Shown here in pieces: positions 45,829 through 53,183 of a stretch of 64,000 nt of DNA. The position numbers were made by a program, and so were the translations under genes. Every line of letters begins with the position of its first letter. The stretch's first letter is position 1. The DNA comes from Geminicoccus harenae (GTDB lineage Bacteria > Pseudomonadota > Alphaproteobacteria > Geminicoccales > Geminicoccaceae). Under the pieces are notes generated by a model. It saw only the letters and a program-made list of their open reading frames with translations. It was not told the DNA's origin and searched no databases. The stretch lies in assembly GCF_019800005.1 (NCBI RefSeq), contig NZ_JABGCL010000006.1:62001-126000 (forward strand). The letters run 5' to 3'.

Positions 45829-47117
45829 AGCCGCGCCTCCAGGCCCTGCTGGCTGTCCTCGACATGGACGGCCGCACCCTCGGTCAGGCGGATCTGGCCT
45901 TCGGTGACCACGGTGGTGCCGGCGGGCGGGCCGGATGCCAACACGGCATAGCTGCCGGCGGTACGGTCGACCTGCACCGGCTGGACCCTGGCCTTCTGGT
46001 CCTGGTCGATCACGAACAGGAACGAGCCGGTCTGGCTGATCTGGACCGCACCGCTCGGCACCACCAGGGCATCGGGGTCGTCACGCAGGATCAGGCGCGC
46101 ATCCAGCACGGTGCCCGGCCACAGGCGCTGGTCGTCGTTCTTGATGCGTGCCCGCACGGTGACGAGGCCGGTGCCGCGCTCGACCTGGTTCTCGACCATG
46201 GTGACCGGGCCGGTGCGGGTCTCGGTGCTGCCCGGAAGGGGCACCTCGATCCGCGCGGTGCCGGCCTGCAGGGCCTGGGACAAGTCGCCCAGCAGGTTCT
46301 GCGGGATGCCGACCGCGACATAGATCGGATCGATCTGGTTCAGGGTGGCGATGGTCCCGCCCGTGTCCGAGCCGCGCACGATGGCACCCGGGCTCACCGC
46401 GAGGCGGCCGATCCGACCGTCGAAGGGCGCGGTGACCCGGTGGAAGGAGCGCTCCAGCTGCAAGGCGCGCAACTGCGCCTCGCTGGCGGCCAGGCTCGCG
46501 GTCAGCGACGCCACCTGCGTACTGGCATCGTCCAGCGACTGCCGGGCGGTCGCACCACGCTGCGCCAGGTCCTGGGCCCGGCCCAGGATGACCTTGGCGT
46601 TCTCGAGCTGGGCGCGGTCGCGCCGGATGTTGGCTTCCTGCTCGTCGATCTGCGCCTCGATCGGCCGGGAGTCCAACTCGACCAGGAGGTCACCGGCCTT
46701 CACTCGCGCGCCGTCGGCGACCAGGATATTCTCGACCACGCCATCGACCCGCGAGCGGATGGCCACGGTCTCGACCGCCTCCACCGTGCCGACCGAGCGG
46801 AACTCGACGGGTACGCTGCGGATCGCCACCTGCGCCACCTGGACCGGTACCGGGGCAGGCGCCCGTGCCGCCTCCGGCTCGGCCGGAGCCTCGCCGCGCA
46901 CCAGCAGGGCCGCCTCCCGGACCCAGCCCGGCGCCCCGTCCAGCCAGGGCCCGGGATCGCCGAAGCGCAGCCAGGCGAGGCCAAGGGCCAGAAACGTTAC
47001 ACCTACCAGCAGCCAGCGGCCCGGCCGGCCGCGGCGACGCGGCGCCTGCGGACCGGTTGCCGGATCCTCCGAAGTGGCCGCACCGTCATGCGACCGCGGC
47101 TGCGTGGGTAGATTCAT
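45825..47117 (-). CDS. RND periplasmic adaptor, MdtA-like (pair B)
   Basis: This 430-residue membrane fusion protein has an N-terminal transmembrane anchor (WLLVGVTFLALGLAWLRF) instead of a lipobox. The biotin/lipoyl half is seen in GVVENILVADGARVKAGDLLVELDSR, then a coiled-coil hairpin and the beta-barrel with RIGRLAVSPGAIVRGSD. It is translationally coupled to the permease. A perfect GTTACGTAAC palindrome lies 65 bases upstream of the start. Confidence 0.92.
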   Translation of the reverse strand: MNLPTQPRSHDGAATSEDPATGPQAPRRRGRPGRWLLVGVTFLALGLAWLRFGDPGPWLDGAPGWVREAALLVRGEAPAEPEAARAPAPVPVQVAQVAIRSVPVEFRSVGTVEAVETVAIRSRVDGVVENILVADGARVKAGDLLVELDSRPIEAQIDEQEANIRRDRAQLENAKVILGRAQDLAQRGATARQSLDDASTQVASLTASLAASEAQLRALQLERSFHRVTAPFDGRIGRLAVSPGAIVRGSDTGGTIATLNQIDPIYVAVGIPQNLLGDLSQALQAGTARIEVPLPGSTETRTGPVTMVENQVERGTGLVTVRARIKNDDQRLWPGTVLDARLILRDDPDALVVPSGAVQISQTGSFLFVIDQDQKARVQPVQVDRTAGSYAVLASGPPAGTTVVTEGQIRLTEGAAVHVEDSQQGLEARL

Positions 47118-47181
47118 GGGGAAAGCCCGGTTGCCGAAGACGACGCAAGTCTAGGCCCCCGTGGCGACAGGTGCAGCGGCC

Positions 47182-47191
47182 GTTACGTAAC
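47182..47191. promoter_or_regulatory. GTTACGTAAC palindrome upstream of pair B
   Basis: This perfect ten-base palindrome lies in the 111-base gap between pair C and the pair B adaptor. Its place before the adaptor suggests an operator or part of the promoter; no regulator gene is adjacent. Confidence 0.35.
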
Positions 47192-47228
47192 AAACTATGT
47201 CGATACGGGCGTCCCGGCCAGCCCGCAC

Positions 47229-50200
47229 CTACTCCGCGGGCGGTGGAATCGCGTGAGTCTCGTCATCCGGGTGTGGCGGGGCAGGCCGCCAGCCGGTCCG
47301 TTCGCGCAGATGCTGGAACACCACGTAGAGCATCGGGATCAGCAGGATGCCGGCGGAGGCCGCAGCCAGCATGCCGTAGAAGACCGGCGAGCCGACCGCG
47401 ATCCGGCTGGCCGAGCCCGGCCCGGTCGCCAGGATCAGCGGCACCAGCCCCAGGATGAAGGCGAAGCTGGTCATCATCACCGGGCGGAAGCGGAGCTTCG
47501 CCCCCTCGATGGCGCTCTCGCGCAGGCCCATGCCCTTGGCGCGCATCTCCAGGCTGAACTCGTTGATCAGGATGGCGTTCTTGGCGGCCAGCCCGATCAG
47601 CACCACCAGCCCGATCTGCGCGTACACGTCGAACGGCAGCCCGGCCAGATACAGGCCGCCAATGGCACCCAGTATGCCCACCGAGACCGAGAGCAGCACC
47701 GGGATCGGAATGTTCCAGCTCTCGTAGAGCCCGACCAGGAACAGGTAGGCGAACAGCACGGCCATCACGAGCACGATCGAGGTCTTGCCGGCCGCCTCCT
47801 TCTCCTGGAGCGCCGTGCCGGTCCACTCATAGCCGTAGCCGGCGGGCAGGCGGGCCCCCACCCGCTCCATCGCCGCGATCGCATCGCCCGAGCTGGCGTT
47901 CGGTGCCGGGCTGCCGTTCAGGGTGACGCTGCGAAAGCCGTTGTAGCGGCTGATCGCGGAGGGGCCGAGCTCCAGGCGGATCGAGGCGATGGCGCTCATC
48001 GGCACCATCTCGCCCTGGGCATTGCGGACATTGATCCGGAAGATGTCGTCGACCCGGCGGCGGTAGTCCGCCTCGGCCTGGATCTGCACCTGCCAGGTCC
48101 GGCCGAACACGTTGAAGTCGTTGACGTAGTAACCGCCGAGCGTCGCCTGCAGGGCGGAGAACACGTCCGAGACCGCCACGCCCAGCGTCTGGGTCTTCTC
48201 GCGGTCCAGGTCCAGATAGACCTGCGGCGTGTCGGCGTTGAAGGTGGTGAACACGCCGGCCAGCTCCGGCTGCTGGTTGGCCTCCACGACCGCCGAGCGG
48301 ATCACCTGGGCGAGCGTCGCCATGCTGCCGCCCTGCAGGTCCTGGAGCTGGAACTCGAAGCCGCCGGTGGAGCCGAGGCCGGTGATGGGCGGCACGTTCA
48401 GAGGTACCACCTGCGCCTCCGGGATCGCCGCCAGCTCGCCGCGCAGCGCCGCCAGGACGGCGAACACGCTCTCCTCGGGCGCGGTACGTTCCTCGAATGG
48501 CTTCATCGTGCCGATCAGAAAGGCGCTGTTCGGCTTGGCCAGGCTGTTCAGGAAGTCGAAGCCGATGATCCCGGTGACCGCCTGCACGCCGGGCTTTTCC
48601 TGGATGATCTGCTCGGCCTTGCGGGCCACCGCCTCGGTCCGGCCGACCGCGGCCCCCTCGGGCAGGGTGACGATCACGAAGAAGGCGCCCTGGTCCTCGG
48701 CAGGCAGGAAGCCCTTGGGCGTGGCGACGAAGCCGCTCCAGATGCCGAAGCCGATGACCGCCAGCAGCGGCACCGCCAGCACCGCCAGGCGCACCAGCCG
48801 GGCGACCAGCACGCCATAGGCGTCGCGTACCCGGTCGATGCCACGCAGCACCCAGGCGAGCGGGCCACGCTCTGGCGGGCGATGCCCCTGGCGCAGCAGC
48901 ACCGCACATAGTGCGGGGGAGAGGGTCAGCGCATTGATCGCCGAGAGCAGCATGGCGACCGACACCGTCACCGCGAACTGCCGGTAGAGCTCGCCCACCA
49001 GGCCCGGGATGAAGGCGGTCGGCACGAACACGGACAGGAGCACCAGGGTGATGCCGATCACCGGGCCGGTGATCTCGCGCATCGCCTTGCCCGTGGCCTC
49101 GGCCACCGACAGATGCGGCTCCTCGTGCATCACCCGCTCGACATTCTCGACCACCACGATCGCGTCGTCGACCACGATGCCGATCGCGAGCACCAGGGCC
49201 AGGAGGGAGATGGTGTTGGCCGAGTAGCCGATCGCCAGGAGGACGGCGAAGGTGCCGACCAGGGCCACCGGCACCGCGATGATCGGGATGAGGGTGGTGC
49301 GCCAGTTGCCGAGGAACAGGAACACCACCAGGGCGACCAGGACGAAAGCCTCCAGGAGGGTCTTGACCACGTCGTCGATGGAGGCGCGCACGAACAGGGT
49401 CGTGTCGTAGTCGACCGAATGGCTCATGCCTTCGGGAAAGCGGCCGGCGAGCTGTTCCAGGGTCGCGCGCACGGCATCGCCGGTGGCGACCGCGTTGCTG
49501 CCGGGTGCCTGATAGACGGCGATCGAGGCGGCCGGCTGGCCCTGGTAGATCGAGTGCCGGTCGGCGGACTGCGCGCCGAGTTCGACCCTCGCCACGTCCT
49601 GCACCCGCACCACCGAGCCGTCGGGCAGTGCGCGCAGGATCAGCCGCTCGAACTCCTCGACCGTGCTGAGCCGGCCGAGCGTCACGATGTTGAGCTGGAG
49701 CTGCTGGTCGGCGGCCACCGGCTGGGCGCCGATCCGCCCGACCGCCGCCTGGACGTTCTGTGAGGAGATCGCCTGGGCGACGTCGGCAGGGGTCATGCCG
49801 TAGTTGGCGAGGCGCTGCGGGTCGAGCCAGACGCGCATCGCGTAGTTGAGCGGGCCGAACAGCATCGCGTCGCCCACGCCCGGCACGCGCTTGACTGCGT
49901 CCAGCACGTTGATGGTGACGTAGTTCGACAGGAACAGGGCGTCGTAGCGCCCGTCCGGCGAGGAGAAGTTCACGACCTGGAGGAGGGCGGACGACTTCTT
50001 CTTGATGCTGAGGCCGGTGCGGCTGACTTCCTGCGGCAGCTGCGAGAGCGCGAGGTTCGCCCGGTTCTGCACGTTGACCGTGTTGATGTCCGGGTCGGTG
50101 CCGAGCGCGAAGGTGACGTTCAGCGTGTAGCTGCCATCGGCACCCGAGGTCGACTTCATGTAGAGCATGTTGTCGACGCCGGTGACCTGCTGCTCGATCG

Positions 50201-50393
50201 GCTGGGCCACGGTCTGCTCGACCACGTCGGCCGAGGCGCCAGGATAGGTGGCGGTCACCGACACCATCGGCGGCACGATGTCCGGGAACTGGGCCTGCGG
50301 GATGGCCAGGATCGAGAGGGCGCCCGCCAGAGTGATCACGATCGAGACGATCATGGCCAGCCGGGGCCGCTTGATGAAGACGTCCGAGATCAT
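47229..50393 (-). CDS. RND efflux permease, HAE1 type (pair C)
   Basis: This 1054-residue inner-membrane exporter is of the AcrB/MexF type and begins MISDVFIKRPRLAMIVSIVI. Helix 4 has [22 protein letters not shown] and helix 10 has GLAAKNAILINEFSLE. The large loops are complete, with TYPGASADVVEQTVAQPIEQQV near the N-terminus. Its adaptor gene ends 18 bases before it. It is in the same direction as pair B, 111 bases upstream of the pair B adaptor, so the two pumps could be partly co-expressed. Confidence 0.95.
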   Translation of the reverse strand: MISDVFIKRPRLAMIVSIVITLAGALSILAIPQAQFPDIVPPMVSVTATYPGASADVVEQTVAQPIEQQVTGVDNMLYMKSTSGADGSYTLNVTFALGTDPDINTVNVQNRANLALSQLPQEVSRTGLSIKKKSSALLQVVNFSSPDGRYDALFLSNYVTINVLDAVKRVPGVGDAMLFGPLNYAMRVWLDPQRLANYGMTPADVAQAISSQNVQAAVGRIGAQPVAADQQLQLNIVTLGRLSTVEEFERLILRALPDGSVVRVQDVARVELGAQSADRHSIYQGQPAASIAVYQAPGSNAVATGDAVRATLEQLAGRFPEGMSHSVDYDTTLFVRASIDDVVKTLLEAFVLVALVVFLFLGNWRTTLIPIIAVPVALVGTFAVLLAIGYSANTISLLALVLAIGIVVDDAIVVVENVERVMHEEPHLSVAEATGKAMREITGPVIGITLVLLSVFVPTAFIPGLVGELYRQFAVTVSVAMLLSAINALTLSPALCAVLLRQGHRPPERGPLAWVLRGIDRVRDAYGVLVARLVRLAVLAVPLLAVIGFGIWSGFVATPKGFLPAEDQGAFFVIVTLPEGAAVGRTEAVARKAEQIIQEKPGVQAVTGIIGFDFLNSLAKPNSAFLIGTMKPFEERTAPEESVFAVLAALRGELAAIPEAQVVPLNVPPITGLGSTGGFEFQLQDLQGGSMATLAQVIRSAVVEANQQPELAGVFTTFNADTPQVYLDLDREKTQTLGVAVSDVFSALQATLGGYYVNDFNVFGRTWQVQIQAEADYRRRVDDIFRINVRNAQGEMVPMSAIASIRLELGPSAISRYNGFRSVTLNGSPAPNASSGDAIAAMERVGARLPAGYGYEWTGTALQEKEAAGKTSIVLVMAVLFAYLFLVGLYESWNIPIPVLLSVSVGILGAIGGLYLAGLPFDVYAQIGLVVLIGLAAKNAILINEFSLEMRAKGMGLRESAIEGAKLRFRPVMMTSFAFILGLVPLILATGPGSASRIAVGSPVFYGMLAAASAGILLIPMLYVVFQHLRERTGWRPAPPHPDDETHAIPPPAE

Positions 50394-50411
50394 CGTCCGG
50401 CCCTTCCGGGA

Positions 50412-51563
50412 TCAGGGCTGCGCGGTGGCGGCGGCCTGGGTGGGCGCCACCTTCTGGCCGGGGCGGACCTTCTGCACGCCGTCGACGATCACCCGGTCCC
50501 CTTCGGCCAGGCCGGAGGTGACCGCAACCGTGGCGCCGACCGTGGCGCCCAGCTGGACCCGGCGCATCTCGGCCGTATCGTCCGCCGCCACGGTCAGCAC
50601 ATAGGAGCCCTGCTGGTCGGCGAGCACGGCGCCCTGGGCCACGACCAGGACCTGCTCCGGCGTGCCGGCACGCACGGTCACCTTGGCGATCTGGCCGTCC
50701 ACCAGGAAATGCTCGGGATTGGGAAACACCGCGCGCACGATCACGGCGTCGGTCCCCTGTTCCGCCGTCACGTCGACGAAGTCGATCTTGCCGGTATGGG
50801 GGTAGTCGCTGCCATCCGCCATGGTCAGCTCGGCCTGGAGCTCGGATGCGTCGACCTTGCGCGCCTCAGCCTCCTTGCGGAGCAGCAGCAACTGGCGATT
50901 GGAGACCGGGAAGACCGCATACATCGGATCGACGGCGACGATCGTCGCGAGCACGCCGCTGGACGGCGTCACCAGCGTGCCGGGATCGATGGCAGCCTGG
51001 CTGATCCGGCCGGCGATCGGCGCGGTGATGGTGGTGTAGCCCAGGTTGAGTTCGGCCTGCGCCAGGGCCGCCTGCGCCTGCAGGACCGCCCCGTCCGCGT
51101 CACCCTTCTTCGCGGTGGCCTCGTCCAGCCGGGCCTGCGCCGCGCTCTGGTTACGCACCAGGGTGGTCTGGCGCTGCACCTCGAGGTCGGCCAGCTTGGC
51201 CGCCGCCTCCGCGCGCTGCAGGCTGCCCTGCGCGGACTTGACCGCCGCCTCATAGCTGTCCCGCTCGATCTCGAACAGGACGTCGCCCTCGGCCACCACG
51301 GCACCCTCGGTGAAGGCGCGGCGATCCAGGAACCCCTCAATCCGCGGGATGATCTCGACCTTCGAGGTCGCCTGGATGCGGCCGGTGAAGCTCGCCTGCT
51401 CGGTCAACGGCGCCTTGGCCACGGATGCCACCACCACTCCGGGCGGTGGAGAGTCCGCTGCCGCCGCGCGCCGCTGCTCGCCATCGTCACATGCGGCCAA
51501 GACCGCGGCCGATCCCAACAGGAGGATCACGGCGAGCTTGGTGCCCCCAAAGCCGTTGCGCAT
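50412..51563 (-). CDS. RND periplasmic adaptor lipoprotein (pair C)
   Basis: This 383-residue membrane fusion protein begins MRNGFGGTKLAVILLLGSAAVLAACDD, with a lipobox cysteine in LAAC. The lipoyl halves are seen in EIIPRIEGFLDRRAFTEGAVVAEG and in NLGYTTITAPIAGRISQAA, with a helical hairpin between. ATG 51563 is chosen for the lipoprotein signal and has GGGGAAA upstream. It is the first gene of the pair C operon; its promoter must lie in the AT-rich region to the right. Confidence 0.93.
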   Translation of the reverse strand: MRNGFGGTKLAVILLLGSAAVLAACDDGEQRRAAAADSPPPGVVVASVAKAPLTEQASFTGRIQATSKVEIIPRIEGFLDRRAFTEGAVVAEGDVLFEIERDSYEAAVKSAQGSLQRAEAAAKLADLEVQRQTTLVRNQSAAQARLDEATAKKGDADGAVLQAQAALAQAELNLGYTTITAPIAGRISQAAIDPGTLVTPSSGVLATIVAVDPMYAVFPVSNRQLLLLRKEAEARKVDASELQAELTMADGSDYPHTGKIDFVDVTAEQGTDAVIVRAVFPNPEHFLVDGQIAKVTVRAGTPEQVLVVAQGAVLADQQGSYVLTVAADDTAEMRRVQLGATVGATVAVTSGLAEGDRVIVDGVQKVRPGQKVAPTQAAATAQP

Positions 51564-52392
51564 GACCAGATTTCCCCAAGTCGTCCTGGAGAATGGTAGC
51601 CAGAGCCACCATGGAAGTCGACTGCTTCGCGGCCAACGATGTAAGAATGCTGTCCGAATGATGAGCCACACAGCATCTCCGGAAATTATCACGACCATTC
51701 CGGAATTCGTGACTGTTGCCGCACCGCGCGATCACGAAGTCGTGGGCAGATGCGCAGGATGAACGTCGGGCCAACTCTGATGAAGACCCGAAGCAGCGTG
51801 ACGCATGTTGCAAGGTGCCGGGACCGAGGCCTGCAATAGCATGTCGCCATTGCTTGCATGACAATTACTTTTCCAAAAGCATTAATTCTAACGGCAATTT
51901 CAATTGTGGCGCATCTTATTATACATAAATCTTTGTAATATAGATACTTGTGGTAGTTGGTTTGTCTTGCCAACCTGATGAAGGTAAAGCTATATTGTGC
52001 GTGTATGGGGCATGTGCTAACTAAGAGTTGTTGTTGCACGAATGGAGGTAATGGGCAGGGAAGCGCTGCCGCATCTATTTTTGCGATGGTGCTTTCGGTC
52101 AGCTTGCGTGCAGGCTCGACTTGAGCAGGGCTGCATGAGATGATTGCAGCCTCATGCTCGAAGCATATTGAAGTTCCGCAATGTTCCGCATGCGACGGCG
52201 CTATGTGGCCGGCAAGCATCTGCATGCCAAGCTAGAAGATCGCCTGCAGCCGATGCAGGCCGTCGTACCTATCAGGCCAGACCTGGATGCACCTCGTCTT
52301 CACGACGATCCGAATGGGCAAAAGATCGCTGCCCGTCACATCAGCACGGGGTCACTAGGCTCACGTGTAAAATGTCGATCAAGGAGAGTAAG
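51564..52392. other. AT-rich intergenic region without a supported gene
   Basis: This 829-base stretch has clearly lower GC than the rest, most of all from about 51850 to 52030. Open frames on both strands lack protein-like composition or family features. It must hold the promoters of the pair C operon (leftward) and of the lysine-rich gene (rightward). No tRNA, insertion sequence end or clear repeat was seen. Confidence 0.55.
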
Positions 52393-52947
52393 ATGTCCAG
52401 CAAACTCATGTTGGGGCTGTTCATGTCGGCTGCCGTTACTCTCGGCGCAACGGCAGCCTCTGCGGACCAGAACGTGGTTTCTACATACCACGACAAGAAG
52501 GTTGCAGTCATCAAGGACAATAAGGGCAAGAACGACGACTTCTGCAAGGTGCCGATCAAGGTCAAGGGTGAGAACGTTACCCTTGCATCGGACGATGCCA
52601 AGGTTCAGGTGAAAGAAATTACCCGCTACTATAAGAAATACATTCTAGCCAAGTGTGACTTCAAGGACAAAGTTGACTTCTATTATTACAAAGACATTCA
52701 CAAGAAGGGTTTCAAGTGCGAATTTGATAATAAGGATTACGAACTGGAAACCAGAAATAGCGTAGTCCATGTCGACTTCGATCGCAAGTGGGGCAAGAAG
52801 GGCCACTACAAGAGCCGGCCAAAGCACGTCGTCGCCAAGGTGCATCTGGAGTGCCTGTTCGAGAAGCCGAAGGACGACTATCAGCCGCCGAAGAAGCACT
52901 ATCCGCCGAAGACGCCGCCGCAGAAGAATGACGATCATAAGTATTGA
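52393..52947 (+). CDS. Lysine-rich secreted orphan protein
   Basis: I do not recognise this 184-residue protein. The ATG at 52393 has AAGGAG six bases upstream. The signal peptide (KLMLGLFMSAAVTLGATAASA) is followed by a mature chain very rich in lysine, aspartate and tyrosine, with DKVDFYYYKDIHKKGFKCEFDNKDYE and a proline/lysine-rich tail with PPKKHYPPKTPPQ. Four cysteines in the folded part could form two disulfides. Base composition and residue use differ strongly from the neighbours, which suggests recent transfer or a fast-evolving gene. It is a single gene between the pair C pump and a strong hairpin. Function unknown. Confidence 0.8.
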   Translation: MSSKLMLGLFMSAAVTLGATAASADQNVVSTYHDKKVAVIKDNKGKNDDFCKVPIKVKGENVTLASDDAKVQVKEITRYYKKYILAKCDFKDKVDFYYYKDIHKKGFKCEFDNKDYELETRNSVVHVDFDRKWGKKGHYKSRPKHVVAKVHLECLFEKPKDDYQPPKKHYPPKTPPQKNDDHKY

Positions 52948-53040
52948 TTGCGGTTGCTGAGCGCATCTGGCTGAGCCGGTCCCGGCCACGATTCGCCGGG
53001 ATCTGGTCGCCCCCGCAGCCATAAGCATCGGCTCCGACCA

Positions 53041-53070
53041 GACCGCCGCAGTCCATCGGCTGCGGCGGTC
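53041..53070 (+). terminator. Hairpin terminator after the lysine-rich gene
   Basis: GACCGCCGCAG pairs perfectly with CTGCGGCGGTC over 11 bases around an eight-base loop, 94 bases after the lysine-rich gene's stop and 114 bases before the ABC gene. No T-run follows. It probably separates the two transcription units. Confidence 0.65.
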
Positions 53071-53183
53071 GTTGCGTCGTCCGGCCGGCTCCGGCGGCCC
53101 TGCCAGGCCGTCCGCTGCTGCCGCTGGCATCCTTCCAGCGAGACCGCTACGGTTCCACCGCGAACGAAGCGGACAAGAGCGCG

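Noticed and set aside
42529..45951. Open frame of about 1140 codons on the plus strand across the pair B permease
   Set aside because: Same reason: antisense to a clear RND permease with low-complexity HRDQ-rich product.
42739..51563. Pairs B and C as a recent tandem duplication
   Set aside because: The permeases differ in type (MdtC- against MexF-like) and the adaptors differ in anchoring, so they are old paralogues.
51689..52225. Minus-strand open frame in the AT-rich region
   Set aside because: The product has no signal, domain or consistent composition, and no ribosome site was seen.
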